From Shewanella khirikhana (GTDB lineage: Bacteria; Pseudomonadota; Gammaproteobacteria; Enterobacterales; Shewanellaceae): DNA of 64,000 nucleotides. The stretch covers positions 186,001 to 250,000 of the forward strand of contig NZ_CP020373.1 of the NCBI RefSeq assembly GCF_003957745.1, given 5' to 3'. This document shows positions 42,097 through 50,495 of this stretch, piece by piece. How positions within the stretch are numbered: the stretch's first letter is position 1; every line of letters begins with the position of its first letter. The translations under genes and the position numbers were made by a program. The notes beneath the pieces are model-generated. The model made no database searches. It was not told the origin of the DNA and saw only the letters and a list, made by a program, of their open reading frames with translations.

Positions 42097-43152
42097 ATGT
42101 ATTACCAAAATGATGACGTTCGCATTAATGAAGTAAAAGAATTGCTGCCCCCTATCGCTATCCTCGAGCGATTTCCTGCATCAGAGAACGCATCTGCCAC
42201 TGTTTTTAATGCCCGGAGCAATATTCATCGTCTGCTGGAGAAAAAAGACGATCGCCTGTTGGTGGTGATTGGTCCTTGTTCCATTCACGATCCGGCTGCA
42301 GCGCTGGAATATGGCCAGCGGCTGTTGGCGCTCAGAGAGCAATACGCCGACCAGCTTGAAATCGTGATGCGGGTGTATTTCGAAAAGCCGCGCACCACAG
42401 TGGGTTGGAAAGGGCTTATCAACGACCCCTACATGGACAACAGCTTTAAACTCAATGATGGTCTGCGCACCGCCCGTAAGCTGTTGCTGGATTTGAACGA
42501 CATGGGCATGCCCACCGCCGGTGAGTTTCTGGATATGATCACGCCGCAGTATGTGGCCGACCTCATGTGCTGGGGTGCCATCGGGGCACGCACCACAGAG
42601 TCTCAGGTTCACCGTGAGCTGGCGTCAGGTCTTTCCTGTCCGGTTGGCTTTAAAAACGGAACCGACGGCACCATCAAGATTGCCATCGACGCCATTGGCG
42701 CCGCGGCAGCGCCGCACCACTTCCTGTCGGTGACCAAGTTTGGTCATTCCGCCATTGTATCGACCAAGGGCAATCCCGATTGCCACATTATCCTGCGTGG
42801 TGGCCGCGAGCCAAATTACAGTGCCGGGCACGTGGCGCAAATTCAGGCCGAGCTGGTTAAGGCTGGTTTGCCCGACAATGTGATGATTGATTTCAGCCAC
42901 GCCAACAGTTCCAAACAGTTTGCCCGCCAGATGCTGGTGGCCGAAGATGTTGGCGCGCAGCTGGCTGCGGGTAATCAGGGTATTTTTGGGGTGATGGTGG
43001 AGAGCCACCTCAAAGAAGGCCGCCAGGATCATCAGCCCGGTGTGCCATTGGAATACGGCAAGAGTGTCACCGATGCCTGCCTTGGCTGGGACGACAGTGC
43101 CCGCCTGCTGGAGATACTGAACCAGGCCGTACTGGCCCGCAGAAACCGTTAA
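42097..43152 (+). CDS. aroG: DAHP synthase, phenylalanine-sensitive type
   Basis: 351-aa enzyme that condenses phosphoenolpyruvate and erythrose 4-phosphate, the entry to aromatic amino acid synthesis. MYYQNDDVRINEVKELLPP and the stretch ASGLSCPVGFKNGTDGTIK are nearly identical to E. coli AroG. The metal-binding Cys lies in VVIGPCSIHDP. A leader of over 700 bp precedes it, with no obvious Phe- or Tyr-rich leader peptide. A terminator follows. Confidence 0.94.
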   Translation: MYYQNDDVRINEVKELLPPIAILERFPASENASATVFNARSNIHRLLEKKDDRLLVVIGPCSIHDPAAALEYGQRLLALREQYADQLEIVMRVYFEKPRTTVGWKGLINDPYMDNSFKLNDGLRTARKLLLDLNDMGMPTAGEFLDMITPQYVADLMCWGAIGARTTESQVHRELASGLSCPVGFKNGTDGTIKIAIDAIGAAAAPHHFLSVTKFGHSAIVSTKGNPDCHIILRGGREPNYSAGHVAQIQAELVKAGLPDNVMIDFSHANSSKQFARQMLVAEDVGAQLAAGNQGIFGVMVESHLKEGRQDHQPGVPLEYGKSVTDACLGWDDSARLLEILNQAVLARRNR

Positions 43153-43176
43153 TCAGAAGCGGTTCTTCAAAAACCG

Positions 43177-43201
43177 AAAAGGCGCCCTGGGCGCCTTTTT
43201 T
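43177..43201. terminator. bidirectional terminator aroG
   Basis: AAAAGGCGCC and GGCGCCTTTT form a 10-bp stem with loop CTG and T-runs on both sides. It serves aroG and the small minus-strand gene at 43209. Confidence 0.9.
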
Positions 43202-43208
43202 GTGAGTA

Positions 43209-43385
43209 TCACTTCTTTAAATGTTCAGCCAGATATTCGTTGGCTTTGGCCAGACTGCCGAAGGAGTTAATCAGGTTTCGGCGGCCTTTTTCCTGGATCT
43301 CGGGATTGCCTGATTCCATCATCATCCATACCCAAGTCTGGATCAACGTAAGCGGCGGGTACTGAACTTTTGAAGAATCCAACAT
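43209..43385 (-). CDS. 58-residue protein of unknown function
   Basis: ATG 43385 to TGA 43209 encodes a 58-aa protein beginning MLDSSKVQYPPLTLIQTWVW and ending NEYLAEHLKK. AGGA lies seven bases upstream, and the shared terminator follows at once. The sequence has a short aromatic/Met segment (WVWMMME), then an amphipathic charged helix, with no TM segment or signal peptide. Composition and framing look coding. No family is recognised. Confidence 0.7.
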   Translation of the reverse strand: MLDSSKVQYPPLTLIQTWVWMMMESGNPEIQEKGRRNLINSFGSLAKANEYLAEHLKK

Positions 43386-43752
43386 AAAACTTCCTTAAGT
43401 CTTTGTATCTAACAGAAATAAATTCTGTTTATTGCTCTGGGCGTCAGTAGGGAACACTGAGCGACCCGCTGAAGTGGTCACAGATTAGCAAATTCTTTTT
43501 TTTTGCATAACCACGAACTGCCGCGATACTGAAAAAAAATGCATCAGCTAGTAGTAAGTGGTTATACAAATTCATTTTGAATAAGTCAAAAGTATGATGA
43601 TGTCGCGCATTATACAGTACTAAGTTCTATAAAGTGCCTTTGTCAGCTGGTTTTGCTCATACCAAAGGTGGCGGGCATTTCGTGACTCGAACTAGAGGCA
43701 AGTATTCGGCGGGATGATAGAATGCCTGTCAAATTCCCAAGCTGAATGAGCC
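43386..43752. other. 367-bp AT-rich intergenic region
   Basis: Divergent promoter region between the 58-residue gene and the ABC exporter. The only structure noted is ATAACCAC (43507-43514) with GTGGTTAT (43558-43565), an 8-bp inverted repeat with a 43-base spacer. No ORF, RNA gene or clear operator is seen. Confidence 0.5.
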
Positions 43753-45537
43753 ATGCGTCCATCTGCCTATTTCGAAGGTCCCATCGATAAACTCAATTGG
43801 AAAGTGCTTAAGCTGCTCTGGCCGTATTTACTGGAGTTCAAGGGGCGCATTTTGCTGGCACTGTCCTGTCTGGTGGTGGCCAAGCTTGCCAGTGTTGGCA
43901 TGCCGTTCCTGCTTAAGGAGCTGGTGGATGGTATGGATGAGGGACGGGCTCAGGCGCTGGTGGCTGTGCCCATTGGCCTGGTGCTGGCTTATGGCGGCGC
44001 GCGTTTGTTGATGGCGCTGACCGGGGAGATCCGCGACACCCTGTTTGGCCGGGTAACCGAGCGGGCCATCCGGCGGCTGGGGCTCGCGGTGTTTGAGCAT
44101 TTACACCGGCTGGACCTGGATTTTCACCTTGAGCGGCGCACCGGCGGTCTGTCGCGGGACATAGAACGTGGCACCAGTGGCGTTAGCTTCCTGATGCGTT
44201 TTATGGTGTTCAACATAGTGCCGACCTTGCTGGAAATCGGCTTGGTGGTGGGCATTTTCTTCGTAAAATATGGCTGGCAGTTCGCCGCCATTACCCTGGC
44301 ATCCGTGGTGGCCTACATCGGTTTCAGCGTGGTGGCAACCGAGTGGCGTACCGGCTACGTGCGCGAGGCCGCCAAGGCCGACTCCATTTCCAACACCCGC
44401 GCCATCGACAGCTTGCTGAACTACGAAACCGTAAAATACTTCAACAACGAAAAGTACGAAGCCGATCACTACGACAAGGCGCTGGAAACCTGGGAAACTG
44501 CCAAGCGTAACAACCGTTTGTCGCTGTTTGCCCTGAACGGTGGTCAGGCTTTTATTATCGCCGCCGCCATGACGGCCATGATGGCCCTGGCTGCATCTCA
44601 GGTCACCGAGAGCAAGATGACCCTCGGTGACTTTGTGCTGATAAACGCCTTTATGATGCAGCTGTTTATGCCGCTGAACTTCCTGGGATTTGTGTACCGT
44701 GAAATCCGCGGTGCGCTTGCCAATATCGAGCGCATGTTTGGGCTGCTGGATCAGACTCCGAAGATTTTGAATAAAGACACAGCACAGGCATTTCAGTGCC
44801 GGCGCGGCGAGGTGCGTTTTGAGCAGGTGTCCTTCCGTTATGACGAGCGCCCTATCCTCAACGAGGTGAGTTTTACCCTGGCTCCGGGCGAAAAGGTGGC
44901 GGTGGTCGGCGACAGCGGCGCCGGTAAATCTACCCTGATTAAGCTGCTGTTCCGCTTTTACGATGTCAGTGGCGGGCGTATTTTAATCGATGGCGTCGAT
45001 ATCCGGGACATGACCCAGGACAGCCTGCGCCGCGCCATCGCCATCGTGCCCCAGGACACAGTGCTGTTTAACGACTCGCTGCTGGAAAACATCCGCTATG
45101 GTCGCCCGGGCGCCAGCGATGATGAAGTGCGGGAAGTGATTCAACATGCCCATCTGGCCGAGTTTGTGGCCTCCTTGCCCCAAGGGCTCGAGACCAAGGT
45201 GGGTGAGCGAGGACTTAAACTCTCCGGCGGTGAAAAGCAGCGGGTGGCCATTGCCAGGGCCATGCTCAAGGGCTCGCCCATTCTGGTGTTTGATGAAGCC
45301 ACTTCGTCGCTGGACAGCCGCTCCGAGAAAGCCATTCTTGATGCCCTCAGGGAAGTGGCGGTGGGGCACACCAGTCTGGTGGTCGCCCACAGGCTGTCGA
45401 CCATAGTGGATGCCGACCGTATTGTGGTGCTCAGTCAGGGCAAAATTGCTGAACAGGGCAGCCACAGTGAACTGCTCGCCAAAGGCGGTTTGTACAGCCG
45501 TCTGTGGCACATTCAGCATGAACAAAAGATGAAGTGA
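43753..45537 (+). CDS. Atm1/HMT1-type ABC exporter
   Basis: 594-aa half transporter: six TM helices (about 1-330), then an ATPase domain with Walker A GDSGAGKST, Q-loop VPQDTVLF, signature LSGGEKQR, Walker B ILVFDEA and His switch VAHRLST. The N-terminal layout (GLSRDIERGTSGVSFLMRF, NYETVKYFNNEKYEADHY) is that of Atm1/ABCB7, which export glutathione-linked sulfur or metal compounds. It probably functions as a homodimer in the inner membrane, possibly in metal detoxification. Confidence 0.9.
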   Translation: MRPSAYFEGPIDKLNWKVLKLLWPYLLEFKGRILLALSCLVVAKLASVGMPFLLKELVDGMDEGRAQALVAVPIGLVLAYGGARLLMALTGEIRDTLFGRVTERAIRRLGLAVFEHLHRLDLDFHLERRTGGLSRDIERGTSGVSFLMRFMVFNIVPTLLEIGLVVGIFFVKYGWQFAAITLASVVAYIGFSVVATEWRTGYVREAAKADSISNTRAIDSLLNYETVKYFNNEKYEADHYDKALETWETAKRNNRLSLFALNGGQAFIIAAAMTAMMALAASQVTESKMTLGDFVLINAFMMQLFMPLNFLGFVYREIRGALANIERMFGLLDQTPKILNKDTAQAFQCRRGEVRFEQVSFRYDERPILNEVSFTLAPGEKVAVVGDSGAGKSTLIKLLFRFYDVSGGRILIDGVDIRDMTQDSLRRAIAIVPQDTVLFNDSLLENIRYGRPGASDDEVREVIQHAHLAEFVASLPQGLETKVGERGLKLSGGEKQRVAIARAMLKGSPILVFDEATSSLDSRSEKAILDALREVAVGHTSLVVAHRLSTIVDADRIVVLSQGKIAEQGSHSELLAKGGLYSRLWHIQHEQKMK

Positions 45538-45607
45538 AGTTCAGGTGCGATTCAGCAAGCGGCTCGCATAATCCCTTAAAAAACGTGGGAGTTGTAACGG
45601 AGTCGCT

Positions 45608-45865
45608 ATGAAAAATATCGCTTTGTTGGTCAATCTGGAAGGCATGCCGGAGAAAGTAACCACGGATTGGAACGCGGTTGCGGCAACCTTAAAAAAACGT
45701 CAGGTAACTCAGGAAGGTCTGTTGGATATTTATGCCCAACTGTGTGCCGGACTGAAGGTGTCGACCCGGGGGTTAACCCTGGCGAAGCTGAATACCGACC
45801 TGATGTTGGACGGTATTATTCGCGACAGCCAGCCTGCACGGCAGGCCAGCGTCAGCTTTTATTAA
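45608..45865 (+). CDS. 85-residue protein of unknown function
   Basis: Starts MKNIALLVNLEGMPEKVTTD and ends ARQASVSFY. It has a GGAG-like site before the ATG, no signal peptide, and a mix of charged and Leu-rich segments consistent with a small cytoplasmic fold. It overlaps the convergent 67-aa gene by four bases. I do not recognise it. Confidence 0.55.
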   Translation: MKNIALLVNLEGMPEKVTTDWNAVAATLKKRQVTQEGLLDIYAQLCAGLKVSTRGLTLAKLNTDLMLDGIIRDSQPARQASVSFY

Positions 45866-46065
45866 TCGGTTTTGCGGGTGAGGGGCGGATTCTGGCGCCA
45901 TCCCTCACACAGAATAGGGGGCTGCTTACTGTCATCGGCGGGAAGCAGGCGGATAATGCGGCCATCCCTGAAGCACAGCTGCTCACCTTCGATTTCCGTC
46001 AGTCGGTCACAATTCTTGCAACTGTTACTGCGGGTTTTTGCCTCGGGTAACTTTGGGTTGTTCAC
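45862..46065 (-). CDS. small four-cysteine protein, possible zinc ribbon
   Basis: 67 aa from GTG 46065. CKNC (with SNSCKNCDRL) plus two further cysteines (QLCFRDG, ILCEGW) could bind a metal ion. There are no TM segments. The 3' end overlaps the gene at 45608 by four bases. The start and coding status are less certain than for its neighbours. Confidence 0.5.
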   Translation of the reverse strand: MNNPKLPEAKTRSNSCKNCDRLTEIEGEQLCFRDGRIIRLLPADDSKQPPILCEGWRQNPPLTRKTD

Positions 46066-46242
46066 AAACAGGATCCTGAGCTGATTGTTGTTGATCCACC
46101 TCTCACTTTAATCCGTTCATGTGAGGCAAATCAATCATAGGCCGCACATTATACCCAAGCGAAATTAAGTTTAAATTAAAACTTAAGTCTAAACTCTAAA
46201 CCCCAAATCACCAGCGATATGCCACTTTGCAGCGTTAATCGC

Positions 46243-46269
46243 TAAAGTTGTGCAAAAAATCGCCGATAA
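46243..46269 (+). promoter_or_regulatory. sigma-28 (FliA) promoter of the DUF5610-like gene
   Basis: TAAA (46243-46246, within TAAAGTTG) and GCCGATAA (46262-46269) are separated by exactly 15 bases, the FliA consensus with only one mismatch in the extended -35. It lies 36 bp before the ATG. Confidence 0.85.
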
Positions 46270-46304
46270 TAAGTTGATATGCGATCCCGTTATCGAGGTG
46301 AGTT

Positions 46305-46910
46305 ATGGAAATCCGTCCCAGTCCGCAAAATCACGGCGCCGAAGTATCGGCCGTTGCCAAGGACAAATCGACCCAGACCGGCCGCAATCATGGCCAGGAC
46401 GTGGCCGTGGTTGCCAGCCAAAAAACCGCTGCCCATTCCAGCCGGGCATTGATGAATGCCGCGATCCTCTCGGCGCAGCAAGAAGTTAACCTCAGTGCCG
46501 CCGACGAGCCCATGGTACTCTTGTACCGTGCCGCCATTGAGGCCATCAACGAGGAACTGGCCCCCGCCATGGGGGAGCAGGCCATTCAGCGTCTGGCGGA
46601 CGAAGGTGTGGATACCTCGCCCGAGGCCACCGCTGGTCGCATCGTCGACTTTGCCACCCAGTTCTTTGCCTTGCATCAGTCGCAAAATGCCAGCCAAAGC
46701 TTTGATGAACAGCTCAGTGGATTTATGGACATCATAGGCGGCGCTATCGACCAGGGCTTTAAAGAAGCCCGCGACATCCTCTCGGGTCTTAAGGTGCTTG
46801 AAGGCGATATTGCTGCCGGAGTCGACAAAACCTATGAGCTGGTGCAGCAAGGGCTGAAAGACTTTGCGGACAGCTTCAGCACCGAAGAGTCGCCGGAGCA
46901 AACAGAGTAA
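46305..46910 (+). CDS. DUF5610-like cytoplasmic protein
   Basis: 201-aa soluble protein. A disordered N-terminus (about 1-45, rich in Ser/Gln/Lys) is followed by a helical domain (about 48-190). Motifs include PMVLLYRAAIEAINEEL, TPEATAGRIVDFATQFF, FDEQLSGFMDIIGGAID and VDKTYELVQQGLKDF. It matches the DUF5610 type by overall pattern. GAGGTG precedes the ATG. A sigma-28 promoter upstream predicts co-expression with flagella and chemotaxis, so a motility role is the best guess. Confidence 0.75.
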   Translation: MEIRPSPQNHGAEVSAVAKDKSTQTGRNHGQDVAVVASQKTAAHSSRALMNAAILSAQQEVNLSAADEPMVLLYRAAIEAINEELAPAMGEQAIQRLADEGVDTSPEATAGRIVDFATQFFALHQSQNASQSFDEQLSGFMDIIGGAIDQGFKEARDILSGLKVLEGDIAAGVDKTYELVQQGLKDFADSFSTEESPEQTE

Positions 46911-47026
46911 ACTTTGGCCTGCGTCGGCAGTCGGGCTGCGTAAATAAAGGTCTTCAATAAAAAGGGTTTTTATTTCGCGGCCCTGTGCTTATGCTGGAAG
47001 CCTGGTACACAGTAGCGGGAGCGAAC

Positions 47027-47773
47027 ATGTGGGTTGAAGGCACCATTCTGGCGCGGCGTGATTGGACTGACAAACTCTTCAGTCTGCAGATAGCGGCAGA
47101 CATATCCCCTTTTATTGCCGGGCAGTTTATCAAGCTCAGCCTTCAGCACGAGGAGCGGCGGGTGGCCCGGGCTTACTCACTGGTGAATCCTCCCGGCAGC
47201 GATTATCTCGAAATTCTTGCCGTTGCCGTTGAAGACGGCCAACTCTCCCCTAAACTTCAGGATTTGAACGTCGGCGATACGCTGGAAGTCTCGGCCACGG
47301 CCACTGGGTTTATGACCCTTGATGAGTTGCCCAAGGCCGAAAGCGCCGGGCGTCAGCTGTGGATGCTGGCCACCGGTACCGCGGTTGGCCCCTTTATCTC
47401 AATGTTGAAGACCCCAGAGCCTGCTGCGCGCTTTGAACATCTGGTGCTGGTGTATGGTGTGAGGTACGCAGAGGACCTGGCCTACCTCGAGGATTTACAG
47501 GCACTTGCCAAGGCCAACCCTGATTTCCATTTGGTGCTATCCGTCACCCGTGAGCCTATGACGGGGGCACTGCAACAAAGGATCCCGCAGGCGCTGAGCT
47601 CGGGTGAACTGGAGGCCATGACCGGGCTTACCCTCTCGGCCGAACACTCTCAGGTGATGATTTGCGGCAATCCGGGCATGGTGGCCGAGTGTCAGACACT
47701 GCTGCTTGAGCGCGGATTGGCCAAAAACCTGCGCCGGGCGCCCGGCAATATCACGGTCGAAAAATATTGGTAA
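47027..47773 (+). CDS. fpr: ferredoxin/flavodoxin-NADP reductase
   Basis: FAD enzyme, 248 aa like E. coli Fpr, passing electrons between NADPH and flavodoxin or ferredoxin. FAD contacts lie in RAYSLVNPP, NADP contacts in MLATGTAVGPFISM, and the C-terminus is VEKYW. ATG 47027 has GGGAG five bases upstream; the in-frame codon at 46985 is rejected. It may supply reducing power for Fe-S repair or SoxRS-type responses. Confidence 0.9.
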   Translation: MWVEGTILARRDWTDKLFSLQIAADISPFIAGQFIKLSLQHEERRVARAYSLVNPPGSDYLEILAVAVEDGQLSPKLQDLNVGDTLEVSATATGFMTLDELPKAESAGRQLWMLATGTAVGPFISMLKTPEPAARFEHLVLVYGVRYAEDLAYLEDLQALAKANPDFHLVLSVTREPMTGALQQRIPQALSSGELEAMTGLTLSAEHSQVMICGNPGMVAECQTLLLERGLAKNLRRAPGNITVEKYW

Positions 47774-47908
47774 TTAGTGCGTTGTGACGTTTCGGGATTA
47801 AGTGTTGTTTGCACTGGCGGGTCCTCGTTCTAACCTTGCAGAAACACCAACCAAGTTGCTGTAAAACATCTGTGAAAAGTCCACATGCTCCAAAATAAGG
47901 ATATAACC

Positions 47909-48502
47909 ATGAAACTTCTGTGCTCTGCGCCTTCACCTTATTCCCGCCTGGTGCGCATTGTGGTGCGCTATCTGGATCTGAAGGTAGAAGAGATTGGCAC
48001 CAACCCCTTTGATAACAGCGATGAACTGCTCTCTGGCAATCCGCTTGGGCAGATCCCCTGCCTGTTTTTGAGCGATGGCGCCGCCCTGTACGACAGTGAA
48101 GTGATCAGTCGCTATTTGGATGTGACCTATGCCAAGGGACAGCTGTTTGGCGACCCGGCCGCCGACTGGCAGGCGCAGTGTCAGTTTTCGCTGATAAAAG
48201 GCCTTATCGACAGCGCGGTGAAGTTGCGTCAGGAGCAAATGCGCGAAGATGAAGGCGTTCGCTCGCCATTCTGGACAGCCCGTTTTGAGCAGGCGTTGCT
48301 GCGGGGCTTCAGGGAGCTTGAGCGTCAGGGAGCCGGCAGTTCAGGGCGTATCGATATCCGCGCCATGGCGCTGGTGTGTTTGATTGAATATGTCGAGTTC
48401 CGCCACCCCTCGCTGGAGTGGCGCAACCTGGCTCCGGCATTGGCGCTGTGGTTTGACGATATCCGCGAGCTGCCTATTTTTGCCGAAACCCGGCCGAACT
48501 GA
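47909..48502 (+). CDS. glutathione S-transferase family protein
   Basis: 197 aa. An N-terminal thioredoxin-like domain (MKLLCSAPSPYSRLVRIVV, PLGQIPCLFL, LYDSEVISRYLD) is followed by an all-helical domain. Cys5 near the active site suggests the beta or Omega-like class; substrate is unknown. ATG 47909 has AAGGAT upstream. A 16-bp terminator follows. Confidence 0.85.
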   Translation: MKLLCSAPSPYSRLVRIVVRYLDLKVEEIGTNPFDNSDELLSGNPLGQIPCLFLSDGAALYDSEVISRYLDVTYAKGQLFGDPAADWQAQCQFSLIKGLIDSAVKLRQEQMREDEGVRSPFWTARFEQALLRGFRELERQGAGSSGRIDIRAMALVCLIEYVEFRHPSLEWRNLAPALALWFDDIRELPIFAETRPN

Positions 48503-48524
48503 GCGTTTAGCGCTGCCTTGGGAT

Positions 48525-48564
48525 AACACATCAGGCCTGCGATATGCAGGCCTGATGTGTTTTG
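48525..48564 (+). terminator. terminator of the GST-like gene
   Basis: AACACATCAGGCCTGC and GCAGGCCTGATGTGTT are perfect 16-bp arms with loop GATAT, followed by TTTGG. The stem is unusually long and also works on the minus strand for the gene at 48600. Confidence 0.8.
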
Positions 48565-48599
48565 GAGACAGATTCTGTTTGCGCCCTTAACGGTGCTGG

Positions 48600-49103
48600 C
48601 TACATATCGCTGCGCCTGCGCCCCCTTGGCATCAGCCGCTTATTGGTTTCGCCGAAGTGGCCGTAGAGTTCTTCCGTGAGGCCATATCGTGCCCGCCTGT
48701 CAGAACCGGGCACCCGCCGGTCTTCATAGTGTTCGTAATGGCATTGGCAATGGGCCTGTTGGCAACCCGGTAAGGGCAGGGGCGGGGCATCGGCGGATAA
48801 AAAACGTTTTCCATCTATGGCTTGTCTGGCATCGCAGTCTTGATTGCCGGGTGCCACGGCAACACAGTGAAACGGATGCTCACCCTGAGGGATGCTTTCG
48901 CTATGGCGCACGTGTTCTTTTACGTCCTCGAGTGTTTCACACAGGGCATGGTCTTTAAAGTGGTTGGCGGCGTGCGCATCCTGCTGATGATGATTGTGCC
49001 TGTGTTTGCGGTGGCGCTGATGCCAGTGATCTGACTGGTAGCGGCTGTAGAGAAACCAGCCCAGTGTCAGCACCGAGGCCAGGATCAGCAACGACAGTGC
49101 CAT
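48600..49103 (-). CDS. His/Cys-rich membrane-anchored protein
   Basis: 167 aa. A single N-terminal TM helix (about 2-20) precedes a His-rich stretch (HWHQRHRKHRHNHH), then four to six cysteines including GCQQAHCQCHYEHYEDRR. The C-terminal DRR...DRR pattern recurs in small uncharacterised proteins. It should be anchored in the inner membrane; many ligands suggest metal binding (Zn, Cu, Ni or Fe). It lies divergent from the Fur-regulated iron transporter. AGGAG is nine bases before the ATG. Confidence 0.65.
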   Translation of the reverse strand: MALSLLILASVLTLGWFLYSRYQSDHWHQRHRKHRHNHHQQDAHAANHFKDHALCETLEDVKEHVRHSESIPQGEHPFHCVAVAPGNQDCDARQAIDGKRFLSADAPPLPLPGCQQAHCQCHYEHYEDRRVPGSDRRARYGLTEELYGHFGETNKRLMPRGRRRSDM

Positions 49104-49288
49104 GGGGTCTCACTCCTGAGTCCTAAACAATTAAGCTTCAGTTTAGTTTAGTTTGCGATACTGTGCGGTTATCGGCTTTACCCTTCCCAAAAGATTCAGA
49201 TCAAAATCTTTTTAAATCATGACGTAAGATAACATTTCGGCGTTTTTTTGTTGCCAGGTTCCAGCCCTTGAATTACCCTTTATCGAAG

Positions 49289-49307
49289 TGATAATAATTA
49301 TCATTAG
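49289..49307 (+). promoter_or_regulatory. Fur box of the iron transporter operon
   Basis: TGATAATAATTATCATTAG is close to the 19-bp Fur consensus GATAATGATAATCATTATC. It is 100 bp before the fbpA start, and could also affect the divergent His-rich gene. The rest of this 303-bp gap is featureless. Confidence 0.85.
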
Positions 49308-49406
49308 TTAGATTGATAGAGGACGGAGATTGCGCTGTTCGCTTGGGCCGAATGGGCCGATCCGCAGCTTCGTCTTTCACTGGCACACCTATCACCGGAG
49401 TTCGTC

Positions 49407-50414
49407 ATGAAAATATCCAAGGGAGTTCTGCTGGCCGGTCTGGCCTGTTTTGCTGGCTCGAGCATGGCTGCTGACAAGCTGACTGTTTATTCCTATCGTC
49501 AGGCATTCCTGATTGAGCCGATTCTGGCGGAATTTACCAAGGAAACCGGGATTGAAACTCAGGTGGTGTTTGCCAAAGACGGCATTGCTGAGCGTCTGCA
49601 GCGTGAAGGACGCCTGTCGCCAGCCGATCTGGTGCTGACGTCCGAATTTTCCAAGCTGATGGAGCTGGTGGATAAGCAGCTGGTGGATAAGGTCGACAGC
49701 GAGGTGCTCAAAGAGAACATTCCGGCGCAGTTGCGCTCCGGCGATGACGACTGGTATGCCCTGACCGTCCGTACCCGCAGCGTCTACTCCTCGAAAGAGC
49801 GTCTGGGCAAGCTGGATATTGACTATGAAGATCTGGCCAAGCCTGAGTACAAAGGCAAAATCTGCACCCGCAGCGGCAAGCATCCGTACAACATCTCCCT
49901 CGTGGCATCCATGATTGCCAATAAAGGCGAGGCCGAGACCCGCACCTGGCTTGAAGGTCTGAAGGCCAACCTGGCGCGTAAGCCTCAGGGTAATGACCGG
50001 GCGCAGGTAAAGGCGGTGAAAGAAGGCCTGTGCGATATCGCCATCGGTAACAGCTACTACTACGGCGCCATGATGCAAAACCCCGAGCAAAAAAGCTGGG
50101 CCGAAGCCGTTTACATTAACTTCCCCAATCAGAAAAACCGCGGTACCCACATCAATGTGTCGGGTATGGCACTGCCCAAGCATGCTCCCCACCGCGAGCA
50201 GGCGGTTAAGCTGATGGAGTTCCTGGCCTCTGACAAGGCTCAGCAGGCCTACGCCGAAGTGAACATGGAATACCCGGTGAAGGTAGATGTTAAGCCATCT
50301 GAGATGGTGGCCTCCTGGGGCGAGTTCAAGGCCGATAGCCTGCCAATCGGTAAACTGGCCGAATACCATGGTGCGGCGGTGAAGCTGCTGGATGAAGTGA
50401 AGTTCGATCTTTAA
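49407..50414 (+). CDS. fbpA: periplasmic Fe(III)-binding protein
   Basis: 335 aa with a signal peptide ending SMA-A. FutA/FbpA-type iron binder: N-terminal VYSYRQ, central LTSEFSKL, YYYGAMM with tandem tyrosines as iron ligands, and GMALPKHAP. It delivers ferric iron to the permease downstream. A Fur box upstream implies iron repression. Confidence 0.9.
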   Translation: MKISKGVLLAGLACFAGSSMAADKLTVYSYRQAFLIEPILAEFTKETGIETQVVFAKDGIAERLQREGRLSPADLVLTSEFSKLMELVDKQLVDKVDSEVLKENIPAQLRSGDDDWYALTVRTRSVYSSKERLGKLDIDYEDLAKPEYKGKICTRSGKHPYNISLVASMIANKGEAETRTWLEGLKANLARKPQGNDRAQVKAVKEGLCDIAIGNSYYYGAMMQNPEQKSWAEAVYINFPNQKNRGTHINVSGMALPKHAPHREQAVKLMEFLASDKAQQAYAEVNMEYPVKVDVKPSEMVASWGEFKADSLPIGKLAEYHGAAVKLLDEVKFDL

Positions 50415-50428
50415 TGGCGGGATAGCCA

Positions 50429-50480
50429 GGGGAGGGCTTAGGCCTTCCCCAACTCATGGCGGCGCCACGGGAAGGCGCCG
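50429..50480 (+). promoter_or_regulatory. double intercistronic hairpin between fbpA and fbpB
   Basis: GGGGAGGGC/GCCTTCCCC (50429-50450, one G-U pair) and CGGCGCC/GGCGCCG (50460-50480) are two adjacent hairpins before the permease start. No T-run follows. They probably give the binding protein a higher level than the permease. Confidence 0.6.
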
Positions 50481-50495
50481 TAACCGGAAATTTCT

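Noticed and set aside
49392..50369. 325-aa open frame antisense to fbpA
   Set aside because: It is a codon-bias shadow of a well-supported binding-protein gene, with no family motif or ribosome site.
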